Positions 50,159-60,649 of a stretch of 64,000 nt of DNA are shown piece after piece. The stretch is from Leishmania infantum JPCM5 (lineage: Eukaryota > Euglenozoa > Kinetoplastea > Trypanosomatida > Trypanosomatidae). The stretch lies in contig NC_009411.2 of the NCBI RefSeq assembly GCF_000002875.2, positions 868,001 through 932,000 on the forward strand. The letters are read 5' to 3'. The stretch's first letter is position 1, and every line of letters starts with the position of its first letter. The translations under genes were made by a program, and so were the position numbers. The notes under the pieces are model-generated. The model was not told the DNA's origin, searched no databases, and saw nothing but the letters and a program-made list of their open reading frames with translations.

Positions 50159-53100
50159 CTACGTGATGGCAAGGGAGTCTACGGGTGGAAGTCGTACACT
50201 CTCCTTCTGCACCTCTCTAGAGTCCGGCAGCCCAGCAAGGGAGCGCTCTAGCTTCTCGATGTACGCGCGCAACATGCGCAGCTCGCGACTGCTTATCTCG
50301 ATCTCTGACTGCGGTGTCACTGGTCGCTGGCCTGCGCTGCCGCCAGTACCACCGCGCCGACGCGTCCTGTTGCCGCCGCGGGTGTTATCCACCTCGCTGG
50401 GGGAAAGCTGAATCGAGCGTCCGACAGCGTCCGTGACGGCGGAGCCCATTGTGTCGGTGGCGCCCGCGTCCGCGACGCTGCTGCGCTCGTCGTTGGCGCG
50501 ACCTGCGCCGCGGCATGCCCCACCCCCGCCCGCGCCCGCGCGCCGCTGCATTTGATACTGCTGCTGCTGTTTGGACACCGTGTCTGCCGCCACCCGCGCA
50601 CGCAGATGATCCATCTCGCCGCGCAGCGAGTGGATCTCGCGAATGAGTGATAGGTTCTCCGTCATCATCGCCGAGACCTCCTTCTTGTGCCGCTGCTCGT
50701 CAGACTTAAGCTTGCGCCGGAGGGCGTCGACAGAGGTGGAGAGGTACTCGAGCTGAGACTGCAGCTCGTGCTTTACGTTCGGGTCCGCCGGAGCGATTTG
50801 CTTGACATCGCGCGGTGCGACGTGCACCTCGTACAGCCGCGCAACGGCGGCAGCCAAGGACGCCGGGTCCTGTAGCTGATGGGCAAGCTCCCCAATGTCA
50901 CGCTCAGCTCGCGAGCGGTACGTCTCCAACCCTTGCAGCTCCCGCAGCCGAGCCTGCAGCGTGCGTTGCTGTTCGGCAATGTCCTTCTTCAACTCCTCCG
51001 TGTTCTGGCGCAGGGTAAGGTTGCTCGTGTGCTGCTCCTCGAGGTTCGCGTTCTGCTGCTTCGTTTCCTGGTTCAGCTCCGCGATCTCGCGCTGCTTAGG
51101 CTCTATCTGCCCCTTCAGCTCGCGGATTTGGTGGTCGAGCACGTACTTGTGCTTCTCCAGCTCCTGGTTACGCTTCTTGAGGCTGTAGATGACCTTCTCC
51201 TTCTTCTCCGTGACGCTGTCGCGCTCGTCGATGTCCTGGTGCAGCTGCGCTACCTGCTGCGTCAGGTCCGTCAACTGGCTCTGCAGGGCTGCCTTGGCGC
51301 CGTCGAGCAGCTGAAGCTCGTTTGTGCGAACCTCGATCTCCCGCTCCAGCCGCATCGAGTTCTTCCGCATCACGGCCCCCTCGCCCTTCAGGTGCAGGAA
51401 TCGCTCCCGTGCCCGCTGCAGAGTGCCTTGCTGCTTCTGAAAGACCGACTGCGACTCCGAGTCGGTGTCCAGCTCAAGCTGATGGAGGGTGACGCGGTTC
51501 GTCTCGTTACTGTGCTCCAGCTGGCGGTGAAGTTTACGCACAGCCTCGGTGCGCTGGCTCAGAACGTCCTGGAAGTGCGCCTCGTCCTCGGTGCGGGCCT
51601 GCGCCAGGCTGGCACGCAACGTCTTGAGCTCCGCCGCGTGCGCCACCTTCGTCGTCTCAAGGCGGTGCTGAAGCGCACCGCACTCGTCGGCAAGGGTGTC
51701 GACTTCGCGTTGGCGCTCCATCTCCACGTCCTCCAGCGTCTGCGCTGCATCCCGTGCCATCTCGTTCTTGGCGTCCAGAAAGGTCTGCTCCTGATCCGCC
51801 TTTGCATGTTGGAGGGCGTCGTACTCTGCTGCCAACGCGATGGCGTCCTGCTGCAGCTCCTCTGCCCGCTCACGGGTGCGAGTGCCCTGCTCGTGCGCGC
51901 GACGCTTATCCTCGCTTTCCATGTCCGTCTTCAGTTTTTCAATGTACTGCTGCAGGCTCTCAATCTCAATGCGTTGCTCCTCCATCTCCTGTTTCGTGAC
52001 GAGCACCTCCTCGGTGAAGTTCATGTTGCGGCGGCTCGCCGGGTCGTGGTGCTGGCCAGTGGTGCTGGTGGCTCCCGCACCCGTGGGCTTCACCTTATCC
52101 TTCTCAGCGAAGATCTCCCACATGATGACGCTGCCGTCTGCGCTGGCGGTGAAGAGCGTCGTCTCATCGAAGGACAGCGCCATGCGGGTCACCGGCAACG
52201 CGTGCGCGGCAATCGGGGCCTCCTGAATGCCGGCCTGCAGCGGGAACGTCATAGCCTTTACGGAGCCGTCCTCTGCGCCGGCGATCAGCACGCGCTGGTG
52301 CGGCGCCACCAGGAGGCGCGTCAGGGCCGTCTCAGTGAACTCGTAGTCGCCCACGCTGTTGCCCAGGACGTTGCTAATACCACCGCCACCACCCGAAGAC
52401 GTCGCCGTCATGCCACCCGCGGCACCCCGCGCGCCTGGGCCGCCCGCTGCGACGCCCTTGTTTGTGCCTGCGTTGATGGTGCCGAGGCTCTGCCGATCAA
52501 TCTCGCGCAGCAGCACCTTCCACGACACGTCCAGCGCCGTCGCCGGTGTAGGTGCTGCCACCGCCCAGACACTGCGGTCATCGGACGCGATTGCGACATA
52601 CTGGAAGCGCCTATCGGAATGCTCCGTCTGCTTGCGCATCTCGGATATGTTCCAGTCCATGATCATGCCATCCGACGAGCACGTCACGGCGCGGTTGTCC
52701 GTTGGGTACGCCGTCGTAGAGCACCACTGGAAGTCCTTGATGCGCTGCGGGTGGCCGCGCAGCTGCCCTTGCAGCTCGCACGTGTTCGCGTCCTCGACGT
52801 AGACAAGGTTGTGGTGCACAATGGCAAAGAGTTGGCCACCCTTCGCGAAGAATACGTCGGACGCGTTGCGCAGGTTGATCGTGCGGCGCTCACGCAACGA
52901 ACTCCAGAGCACACTCATGACACGCACCTTGTCAGGAAAACAGACGACCGCCATGAGGCCGTCGGGGTGGATCGCGACAGCGCCGGGCTCCGATGCGAAG
53001 AACTGGCACATGAGCAACTGCCCCGTCTGCGTGTTCCAGACACGGATGCTGTGGTCGCTGCCGGAGGTGATGAGCAGCGGCTTGCGAACACTGCAGTCCA

Positions 53101-54934
53101 TACCGTTTACGCGGCCGCAGTGGGTGAAAGGGTACAGAGACTGGAAGAGCATGCTGCGAGTCGACACATGCCCGGGTATGGCCGCCAACGACGCCCGCCC
53201 GAGATCGCCGCCGCTGTGCTCGAGGAGGGAGGGAAGCTGCGCAAGCAGCACCGGTGCCTCATCACCACCTGCTCCACCAGCGGAGGCGGAGGTCATCGTG
53301 GAAACGTTCGACGTGTGGAACATCGCCTCGCGCGCCGCCCAGTTCTGCTGGAAGTTAAGCCCGTACAGCTTTCCGGACGCCGTGAGCACCGCTAAGCACT
53401 CCTCCGCCTGATCAAGGGCCAAGGCCGACACCCTGTACCGCTGCCCATTGCTGCCCATGGTTTGGCCAGCGTTATCAATGCCGCCTTTGTAGGCGCTTGC
53501 GTCGTCGCTTGCGGTGCTCTGACCTCGTCGCCCAGCAGCTGTCCCTGCGGACGCCTTCGCCCTGGCACCCTTCGCGTCAATCTGGTCGCGGAGCTGGAAG
53601 AGGCGGCCGGTGCGTCCCTTGTCACTTCTCTCCGCGTCTGCGGTTGTCGACGGTGGCACAGCAGCCGCAGCGGCGGTGTCTGTGATTGACATCAGCGCTG
53701 GAGCGGCCGGCTTCTGTCCGGCAGATGCGTGATGCGGTGCATGTGGCGAGCGCTGTTGTTGCAGCTCGCCAGCCTCGTAGGCGGGTACCTCTAGTCGGCA
53801 CACGAACGTGTAGCCGGTCGTGTCACCTGCAACGATCTCGCCGTTCAGTGCGTCCGCGACGCCGTCGGCACCAGCGGCGTTGTTGTCGCCCTGGAAAATG
53901 AGAACATTACCTTGGCTCGTTCCGGCAATGAACCCGCTGTGGTGCTGCGCCCGCTGATGCTGCTGCTGATGTGTGGGAACAATGCACATCACCACGTCCA
54001 CTGGCACGGCGGCCCCCGCCCCCTCCAGGAGGGGCTCGGAAGTTGAGCCTCGCAGATGTGACGGCGGCGATGGCGGTATCTCAATCGCACTCATGTACCG
54101 CCCGTCCTGGATCAGTAAAAGTCGTCCACTGTGCGTCGCCACGACGACGTTGTGTTCGGTGACCCAGAGGTGCGTCGAAAAGCTCTCAAACTGCTCGCGC
54201 GGCACGCCCGTGCTCGCCTGCGGCTGGAGGAGACCCTCAGTGTAACGGTAAAAGCGAAAGAAGCCAATACCTGCCACGGTCACCAGCAGCGGATCGAGGG
54301 GGCAGACACCGATGCTCGTGACGACCTGCGGTGGTGCGCGCAATGTCGCGAGGGCGCTGCGCGCCGCAGTGCGGGCAGCTGCGTCGAGCTTCTGCGTGCC
54401 CCCCTCCTGGAGAATGGAGTCGCTATCGATGCTAGCTGCGTTGCCGCTCGACGTCGACCCCTGCGCCTGCGCGCTTGTCAAGTACAGCTGCCCCACCGAC
54501 ACGGACGCCAGAGGCTGCGAGCGCTCCCAGTTCCAGTAGTGCAAATTCCACCCTGGCGCGCCGCCCTGGGTAACGAGGTGCCGCCCATCACTGCTGAAGC
54601 TGAGGGCTACATACCGATCGCTATCCAGGTCCGTCACACTCAGAACTTTGCGGCGCTTGCGAGTCACGGTGTCTATGATCTGCACCTGCGGATGCGGGCC
54701 GCTCTCAGCGATCGCCATGAACTTCTTATTCGCGCTCATTGCGATGGCGGTGATGGCCGTGCTCTGGTACGCCGCCTCGAGGAAGCGCTGCGTGCACGAT
54801 TTTGGCTGTTGCAGCACAATGGTCTTGCCGACCGGGTAGACGAGTGAGCCGTCATCAAGCCAGTGCAAGCAGTTCTTGCCGTCATGGTTCGTGCCAAAGA
54901 CGTAGCGCTTCACGAGCGCACGCCTCGAGTCCAT
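50159..54934 (-). CDS. CFAP57: Cilia- and flagella-associated protein 57 (WD-repeat plus coiled coil, 1591 aa)
   Basis: Starts at the ATG of MDSRRALVKRYVFG (54934). The N-terminus (CLHWLDDGSLVYPVGKTIVL, then ITAIAMSANKKFMAIAESG) matches the start of CFAP57/WDR65. WD repeats run to about residue 945 (LITSGSDHSIRVWNTQTGQL, AVTCSSDGMIMDW, LFTASADGSVIMWEIF). A long coiled coil follows at about 990-1440, then a Gly/Arg-rich tail. CFAP57 is an axonemal protein, linked in other ciliates and algae to inner dynein arm assembly and flagellar beating. The protein is longer than the roughly 1250-residue animal orthologue because of Ala/Ser/Gly-rich insertions at about 400-510 and 855-890 in the propeller loops and a longer tail. 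All else looks intact. Confidence 0.95.
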   Translation of the reverse strand: MDSRRALVKRYVFGTNHDGKNCLHWLDDGSLVYPVGKTIVLQQPKSCTQRFLEAAYQSTAITAIAMSANKKFMAIAESGPHPQVQIIDTVTRKRRKVLSVTDLDSDRYVALSFSSDGRHLVTQGGAPGWNLHYWNWERSQPLASVSVGQLYLTSAQAQGSTSSGNAASIDSDSILQEGGTQKLDAAARTAARSALATLRAPPQVVTSIGVCPLDPLLVTVAGIGFFRFYRYTEGLLQPQASTGVPREQFESFSTHLWVTEHNVVVATHSGRLLLIQDGRYMSAIEIPPSPPSHLRGSTSEPLLEGAGAAVPVDVVMCIVPTHQQQHQRAQHHSGFIAGTSQGNVLIFQGDNNAAGADGVADALNGEIVAGDTTGYTFVCRLEVPAYEAGELQQQRSPHAPHHASAGQKPAAPALMSITDTAAAAAVPPSTTADAERSDKGRTGRLFQLRDQIDAKGARAKASAGTAAGRRGQSTASDDASAYKGGIDNAGQTMGSNGQRYRVSALALDQAEECLAVLTASGKLYGLNFQQNWAAREAMFHTSNVSTMTSASAGGAGGDEAPVLLAQLPSLLEHSGGDLGRASLAAIPGHVSTRSMLFQSLYPFTHCGRVNGMDCSVRKPLLITSGSDHSIRVWNTQTGQLLMCQFFASEPGAVAIHPDGLMAVVCFPDKVRVMSVLWSSLRERRTINLRNASDVFFAKGGQLFAIVHHNLVYVEDANTCELQGQLRGHPQRIKDFQWCSTTAYPTDNRAVTCSSDGMIMDWNISEMRKQTEHSDRRFQYVAIASDDRSVWAVAAPTPATALDVSWKVLLREIDRQSLGTINAGTNKGVAAGGPGARGAAGGMTATSSGGGGGISNVLGNSVGDYEFTETALTRLLVAPHQRVLIAGAEDGSVKAMTFPLQAGIQEAPIAAHALPVTRMALSFDETTLFTASADGSVIMWEIFAEKDKVKPTGAGATSTTGQHHDPASRRNMNFTEEVLVTKQEMEEQRIEIESLQQYIEKLKTDMESEDKRRAHEQGTRTRERAEELQQDAIALAAEYDALQHAKADQEQTFLDAKNEMARDAAQTLEDVEMERQREVDTLADECGALQHRLETTKVAHAAELKTLRASLAQARTEDEAHFQDVLSQRTEAVRKLHRQLEHSNETNRVTLHQLELDTDSESQSVFQKQQGTLQRARERFLHLKGEGAVMRKNSMRLEREIEVRTNELQLLDGAKAALQSQLTDLTQQVAQLHQDIDERDSVTEKKEKVIYSLKKRNQELEKHKYVLDHQIRELKGQIEPKQREIAELNQETKQQNANLEEQHTSNLTLRQNTEELKKDIAEQQRTLQARLRELQGLETYRSRAERDIGELAHQLQDPASLAAAVARLYEVHVAPRDVKQIAPADPNVKHELQSQLEYLSTSVDALRRKLKSDEQRHKKEVSAMMTENLSLIREIHSLRGEMDHLRARVAADTVSKQQQQYQMQRRAGAGGGGACRGAGRANDERSSVADAGATDTMGSAVTDAVGRSIQLSPSEVDNTRGGNRTRRRGGTGGSAGQRPVTPQSEIEISSRELRMLRAYIEKLERSLAGLPDSREVQKESVRLPPVDSLAIT

Positions 54935-56052
54935 GATGCGTTGCTTCTATCGTCGTCTGTGTGCTGGTCAAGGGCCGCCCCCTCACCTTCATGTGTCGAG
55001 GCACCTTTTCTGCCCGTACGAAAGAAGTCTGTGTCGCTGTTTTCAGTGTGTCACGAGGCACTGAGGCGAGTGTGTCCGCTGTCAGCCAAGGCTTCGCACT
55101 GCAGCCCTGCCTCCTCTCAGCTGGGGCGTCTACAGTCGATCCTCGCAGCGACACACGCGCTTACCCACAGATACACACACAGACGTGCGCGCAGAAAGAA
55201 AGAGGGGGGAGGGAAGGCGAGGAGGAGAGGCGAATGCGTACAAGGCGGCCGTGAGTTGAATTGCCGAGGCCACAGTCGCAGGAGAGAGAGAGCGAGGGAC
55301 GAAGCTGCGAACCGAAAAAAAAAACGAGAAGCAGACGTGCACAACGGGAGGAGGTGGCTGCAGGTGGAGAACTGATGGAAACGCACCCAAGCCGCGCAGC
55401 GCCCAAAGACTGCCGTTGTAGGGGCGAAGGGCGGAGAGGAGAGAGGAGGAGAAAGTGGAGCACACACACACACACGTGCGCACGCAGATAAAAGGAGAGT
55501 CGGCAGGCCCTGGAGGAGCTTACATCCTGCCACGCGTTCACGCATAGAGGGGAACAAAGAAAAGGGAGAAGCGGGTGATCGGCACGGTACGTCGTTTCAC
55601 AACGACAGCGGCATCCATTTCTTTCCTTCTTGGTTTCGCTTCCAGCTTGCCGCGACCACTTTGCCTCATCGCCTTCATCCGCGGAGGCGAGCGGTCGGAA
55701 GAGAGAGAGACTCAGTTGCAGCCCTGCGCATCCCACATCGATAGTGTGGGCGCATACTCAGCGCACAGGATGGGGAGGGGGGACGAAGAGCGGCAAACCA
55801 CTTCAACTTTGCGGCAGTGCCTCCTGTCATGTCTGCGTGTCTCTGCATGCATGTTCAGGTACGCGCCGTCAAGGATTCTGGGAGGCGCATGAAGAAAACA
55901 TAAAACACCATCAATCATCACGCGTCAGCACCGCTATTAATACCAACAAGATCGGTGTCGCGACCTCCTTCGCCACCCCCGGTCCTGCTTGCACCTTGCG
56001 AAGAGCAATGCTTGGCTGTACACTTCACCCAACAACCCTAGACGGCAGATGA
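54935..56052. other. Intergenic region between the TIM50-like and CFAP57 genes
   Basis: No gene supported. It contains pyrimidine-rich CFAP57 leader sequence on the minus strand, an A run near 55315-55323, a CA run near 55461-55476 and the TIM50-like gene's 3' UTR. Confidence 0.65.
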
Positions 56053-57231
56053 TCAGGCAGCGTTGGGCTTGGTCTTGTACTTGTCGCCCACAAAGTAGAA
56101 GACGCCGCGCGCGATTTCGTCCGGCAGCTGCCGAATCGCGAGGTGGCACGGGATCTCCTTGATCTCTTTATGGCGCACTTTGTGGTTCGCGAGATACTCC
56201 GGCACAGACATCCCGCTCGTCTCGAGGTCTTGCACAATACTCTTGATGGTGCGCAGGGCGTGGTCGTTCGCGGGGTAGTCCTGGCCGGTGTCCATGTACT
56301 CGCCGCGGATGAAGTCGTCCACGAGGATGGCGTTCCCGTTGCAGTTGCGCACTGAGAGCGGACGGTTTTCGATAATGAGGGTGTCCTCCAGCGGCCGCTT
56401 CAGCCACAAGATGTTCTTCTCGTAGTAGTTGTCGTGTGTGAACCACTCTCTGCCGCGCGAGAGGTACTGCGACACGCGCACCCCCATGGGGTCGATTATG
56501 CCGAGCACCTGCCGCATGTACCGCTCGCTCGAAGCGGACCACAGCACCACCTCGGCGTCGATAGAGGTGAGGTAGTCGAGCAGCTCCGCCAGGTAGGGAC
56601 GGGGCACGAGGCCGGCCTTTAGACGGAACGCCTTGTCACCGTAGGAGACTATGGTCTCGTCAACGTCGAGAACGATGGTGAGGCGGCTGCGGTACTGCTT
56701 CTTCCGCGGCCCCAGCAAGCCGCTCTCCTCGCGCTGCAGGTTCTGCATCTGCCAGAGCTTCGCCGTGGCGGCCATCATGAGGATAATGATGGTGAACATG
56801 TAGTACCGAACGCCTCGGTCGGCCAGCATGCGCTGCCAGTACTCGCGAAAGCGTTTGGCGCCGTAGAACCGATCGTCCGTGTAGCCTTCCCATGCATTCT
56901 CCTTGCTAGCGTACATGTGCACGCCCTTCTGGCGGGCGGCACTGCTGGCCGTCCCAAGCACCCCAGCGGCCGCTTCCGCGTACGATTTCCTCCGCGTCGT
57001 CGAGGAGGACGCGGAGAGCGATTCAGACGAGCTTACAGTGCCACGACCGCCGGCAGAGACGGCGTAGTGCGACTGACGGTGCAGCGCCGTCTTCTGGAAC
57101 AAGTCAGGCGGTGCGGAGCCGCCATCACCGAAGCGCGGCTTCGCGCCAGAGGCATCGCCAAAGCGGTCTGGCCGTCCAAAAGGTGACCAGCTGCCAAAGG
57201 AGGAGAGCCGCACACGGGAGCAGCGGTACAT
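56053..57231 (-). CDS. TIM50-like mitochondrial HAD/NIF phosphatase-domain protein (392 aa)
   Basis: Starts at the ATG of MYRCSRVRLSSFGSW (57231), whose basic, Ser-rich beginning looks like a mitochondrial presequence; a longer frame upstream has no ATG. A hydrophobic segment (YYMFTIIILMMAATAKLW, about 150-168) precedes the FCP1/NIF domain. DVDETIVSY (Asp at about 189) is the catalytic DXDXT motif, followed by EVVLWSASSERYMRQVL and LVDDFIRGEY with the metal-binding DD. A single TM just before a NIF domain is the TIM50 layout; TIM50 is the intermembrane-space receptor of the TIM23 translocase. The trypanosome TIM50 is reported to keep phosphatase activity, consistent with the intact motif here. 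A different membrane-bound NIF phosphatase is possible. Confidence 0.85.
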   Translation of the reverse strand: MYRCSRVRLSSFGSWSPFGRPDRFGDASGAKPRFGDGGSAPPDLFQKTALHRQSHYAVSAGGRGTVSSSESLSASSSTTRRKSYAEAAAGVLGTASSAARQKGVHMYASKENAWEGYTDDRFYGAKRFREYWQRMLADRGVRYYMFTIIILMMAATAKLWQMQNLQREESGLLGPRKKQYRSRLTIVLDVDETIVSYGDKAFRLKAGLVPRPYLAELLDYLTSIDAEVVLWSASSERYMRQVLGIIDPMGVRVSQYLSRGREWFTHDNYYEKNILWLKRPLEDTLIIENRPLSVRNCNGNAILVDDFIRGEYMDTGQDYPANDHALRTIKSIVQDLETSGMSVPEYLANHKVRHKEIKEIPCHLAIRQLPDEIARGVFYFVGDKYKTKPNAA

Positions 57232-57409
57232 GGTGAGCTGCGGTTTGAAGACGCAGTGAGGTTGCGTGTCGGCTTCTGCAGGAGAAAGGGGCGCAGAATA
57301 GTGCTCAGCGGGCACGGCGATGCAACGAGCGCTGGTTTCAAAGGTTGGTGCACGAGGGGCTGGCCTGCAAAACTGCGGAGCACTCGGCGTCGATCTGCGC
57401 GAGAGTCTC

Positions 57410-57442
<33 letters not shown>

Positions 57443-58443
57443 GTGGGTGGGTGAGTGGGCGTTTATTCGATGGTGATCCGAAGGGGCACCCGCTTGTTCT
57501 CCCAGCAGCGCTGCAGATCCCTCTCACGCTCAAAACAAACAAGAGAGATGCGGTCACGCAGAGGGGGATATCAGGCGCGGAAAGACATACACGCCCATGC
57601 GCGCTAAGTGTCCCGTCTCAAGCGCGTGCCGGGTGTGCTCGGATGGGTAGCGGAGGTGTTCTCAGTGCGGCCCTTCTACGAACGTTATCGCTTCTTCGGC
57701 TCCCTGTTGAATGAAGATGCACAGCGTGACAGCAGAGAGGAGGATCGAAGCGATAGTGCTGGGGGAGACATGAGAGAGGGAGAAAGAAAGAAAAAGCGGC
57801 GATAAGCATTCGGAGTGCATCGTGCAGGCAGGGAAGAACACATGGGTGCGTGGCACAGCGAGACAAAGCAGCGGTGGGCCGTCGTGGTGGCATTCGATAT
57901 AGCCTTTCCCGTCCTCGTCCTGTTCCTCTTTTGCCCCTCGTCTCCAGCTGTGGTGCACAGACGCGCGCTCATCGCTCTCCAACAGAGAGCAGCGCTAACG
58001 TCTCGGCCACACCCTTGAAGGTGTAGATAAGCGTGGTTGTTGATGAGTGAGAGAAAGAGGAGGCGGCGAATATGCGCAGAGGCCATGCCCGGGCCCCTTG
58101 ATCAACCCACCCCACAAATCGTTGCATCGCGCATGTGTAGCGTGCTCATACGTCCATCTTCTTCGCCGCAACTGTACAGAGAAACCCAACAAGCAAAAAG
58201 AACGAGTGTCTCGCACCAATACGCGCACACCCTCGACCCCACATCAACCGCACTGACGCACGGGAGCACCTCCTCCTTCCGTGTTCAGCATGGGACCCAT
58301 TTGTGTTATAGCAGGCTGCGTCTCGCAAGGCTTCCGACGCATGAGCCTCGTTCGGAGGCTGTGCTAGCGCTCTTCCCAGTCTCCCTCGCCATGTGTTCAC
58401 CACTCAACGAGAGGAAGGAGGAAGAGGGCGAGAGATGGGTGAC
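57232..58443. other. Intergenic region between the VKOR and TIM50-like genes
   Basis: No gene supported. It contains the TIM50-like leader, the (TG)n repeat at 57412-57440 and VKOR 3' UTR sequence. Confidence 0.65.
57412..57440. repeat. (TG)14 microsatellite
   Basis: Uninterrupted TG repeat about 180 bases upstream of the TIM50-like ATG. Confidence 0.95.
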
Positions 58444-58932
58444 TCACGCGCGCTTCTTGGACTTCTTCGATGACGATGATGCTACTGCCGCCTTGCTCGC
58501 CGCGCTTCGCTTCCACCATCGGTACGCAACGTACACCGTCGTCACGTTCACCACATAGGTGCAGCAGCACACCACGCAGAAGTCATGCAGGGTTACTGTG
58601 AGAATAAAGGCGAGGCACACCGTGGCCACAATGCTCGGCGCGCTGACCATCAAGATTAGCGTCGGATGCCAGCAGCACAGCATCTCCACCGTGTAGTAGA
58701 GCATCCCCACGAGCGCGTTGGAGGTCTTTGGAAGCCCAAAGAAGTGGGTAACGGAACTGAACTCCGAAGAGAAGACCTTCGTGCATGAGAAAGGTCCGAT
58801 ATCGCAGTAGGCGTTGTAGGTGATGCCGAGCAGCTTCGCCCGCTCGGCGTGCACCTCGACGGAATACGCATAGCTTGACAAAAGGAAGCCGACAAGGCAC
58901 AACCCCATCAACTTCAGGTTGAACTTGATCAT
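58444..58932 (-). CDS. VKOR: VKOR-family thiol oxidoreductase (162 aa)
   Basis: Starts at the ATG of MIKFNLKLMGLCLVG (58932). Four hydrophobic segments (about 8-24, 72-88, 92-113, 122-138) and the order of motifs match vertebrate VKORC1: CDIGPFSCTKVFSSEF (Cys43 and Cys50, the loop pair), SNALVGMLYYTVE, and the redox centre HDFCVVCCCTYVVNV (Cys119 and Cys122). VKOR proteins reduce quinones while accepting electrons from thioredoxin-fold partners and so drive disulfide formation. The C-terminus KKRA fits a KKXX ER-retrieval signal. All four catalytic cysteines are present, so it should be active. Trypanosomatids are reported to lack a classical ERO1, so it could supply ER oxidising power (inference). 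Confidence 0.93.
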   Translation of the reverse strand: MIKFNLKLMGLCLVGFLLSSYAYSVEVHAERAKLLGITYNAYCDIGPFSCTKVFSSEFSSVTHFFGLPKTSNALVGMLYYTVEMLCCWHPTLILMVSAPSIVATVCLAFILTVTLHDFCVVCCCTYVVNVTTVYVAYRWWKRSAASKAAVASSSSKKSKKRA

Positions 58933-59929
58933 GTTATCGTTTTCCGCCCGCCCCACCCGCTGTGCGTATGTATGTATGGATGCGTGTATGAAGGGATGGA
59001 GAGGAGATCATCTGCAGAGAGGTAGAGGAGGGGTGCAAAACTAACGTGGTACAGAAGCGGAAAACCCCCCGAACGGAATCGCAAGCGGAGAAGAGCTCAA
59101 GGCGGGAAATGCAGAAAAACGAGAAGTGATAAGACACTTGCGCGATGCACATGGGGCCACACACACACAAGCCTGTTGACTTCACAGATGATCAGAAGCG
59201 TCGCCTGCTTCTGTTCCTTTTGCTTTTTTTTGATTATACAGATGCGTGGGGTTGCCGAAGGTGACCCAAGGTACATAGAGTGGCGAGGGAGACGGCGAGT
59301 CGTGCACGCCCTTTTTCTCTGGCTCTCTACACCCAAGTATGCGCAAGTGCGAGCAGCTGATAAGAGGGTGTCGAGTGATCGGTAGAGAAAGAGGGGTCTC
59401 GCGCCGTCCAGCGCACCGCCCCTCGCCTATCCTCCTCTATCGTTGTCTTCTTGCTCACGTGTTGGTTTTAGCGGCGCATGCGCGCCTCAATGCTTCCTCC
59501 CCACTGACATGTTGTACGCGTCAGACAAGTGCGCCCGTGCGCGCACACACGCACTCACAAATAGCGAGCCCGTGTGCAACCATCTCCACAAGCGCAGCTG
59601 TCTCGAGCCGGAGGTGCAGCAGCGGCGGCAACCTGTCGGGTCCATGTTACGTCAGCAGCCACACAAGCACAGGCTCGCGTGGCTTAAGGGAGGCAGGAAG
59701 GGCAGGGATGGTGGAGGAGATCGGGCACACACACACACATCGACATAATCTCTTCCTCGTCGATGAAAGAACATCGCGTGGATCACGGCGAGGTGCACAA
59801 CAGCAGCCGAACCGCTGCCCGCACCCTTCTCCTCTGACGTCAGCTCCTGTCTCTTCTAGCTTTCCCTCAGCGCCTTATGTGTGTGTGTGTGTGTGCTCAC
59901 CTGGGCCGTCGCCGGTTCGACTCTTGTAC
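58933..59929. other. Intergenic region between the TXNDC9-like and VKOR genes
   Basis: No gene supported. It contains the VKOR leader, a T run near 59227-59233, short CA/TG runs near 59729-59737 and 59879-59894, and the 3' UTR of the TXNDC9-like gene. Confidence 0.65.
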
Positions 59930-60649
59930 CTATTCGTCGCCCTTGAGCTTGAGTGCATGGACGATGCGCTCCCGCAACAAGTTCGCGTCGAGGGTGCCGT
60001 CCTCCGTCACGCACCCCTGAAAGCCGACGATGCGATCAATGCACACGTCGTTAAAGAAGAGCAAGCAGTGCGGCAGCGTCGTCACGCGCAGCCGCTCGAC
60101 CAGGAAGGGCGAGCGCTCGGCGTCGATCTTCACAAACTTCACGGCTAGCAGGGTGCGCGACAGCTCCGACAGGCGACGGTCCATCACCTTGCACGTTTCG
60201 AAGTCCTTGTGGTAGAAGTGCACGCATACCCGTTCGCTCCCACCCTTCTCACGCACGACGATGTTGAAGAAGTCGTCTTGTGAGATTTCACGGTACTCTC
60301 CGTGCTGTTTGCTGCGCCACTCTGCCTGCTTCTCTTGGTTGGCCCGCATGCACTGCAGGCGCATCCGGCGCAACTCCATCAGCTCATCGTCGTCGTCCTC
60401 GGCGCCCGCCGCATTGCCGCGCTCGACCTTTTCCGCGTGCTTCTCCGCAGCTGGGTCGTACACGGGGACGCCATTGTCGCGGACAGCTTCAGTGACCGGG
60501 CGGCGGTGTGTCGGAATGACGTCGTTCATGTCACGGCTCTGGCGGTACGCCTTCGAATTCATCTGCTCTATGGTGGCGGTAAGGTTCTCATTGGCCTTGA
60601 GGTTGCTGGCCTCGTTCACCACACCGCTCGATTTGCCAGAGCCGAGCAT
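59930..60649 (-). CDS. TXNDC9/phosducin-like thioredoxin-fold protein (239 aa)
   Basis: Starts at the ATG of MLGSGKSSGVVNEAS (60649). An N-terminal acidic/basic region (DDDDELMELRRMRLQCMRA) leads into AEWRSKQHGEYREISQDDFF and a thioredoxin fold: RVCVHFYHKDFETCKVMDR, KFVKIDAERSPFLVERL, TTLPHCLLFFNDVCIDRIVGF. This matches TXNDC9 (PhLP3/APACD), a co-chaperone that binds the CCT chaperonin and affects tubulin and actin folding. As in the family, the CXXC pair is not kept (single Cys in ETCKVMD), so it is not a disulfide reductase. The length and domain order are typical. PLP2 is a less likely relative. Confidence 0.93.
   Translation of the reverse strand: MLGSGKSSGVVNEASNLKANENLTATIEQMNSKAYRQSRDMNDVIPTHRRPVTEAVRDNGVPVYDPAAEKHAEKVERGNAAGAEDDDDELMELRRMRLQCMRANQEKQAEWRSKQHGEYREISQDDFFNIVVREKGGSERVCVHFYHKDFETCKVMDRRLSELSRTLLAVKFVKIDAERSPFLVERLRVTTLPHCLLFFNDVCIDRIVGFQGCVTEDGTLDANLLRERIVHALKLKGDE

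Noticed and set aside
50879..53395. Long plus-strand open frame (over 800 codons)
   Set aside because: It is antisense to CFAP57; its Leu/Arg/Val-rich composition mirrors the complement of the coiled-coil and WD codons. GC-rich third positions keep the opposite frame open.
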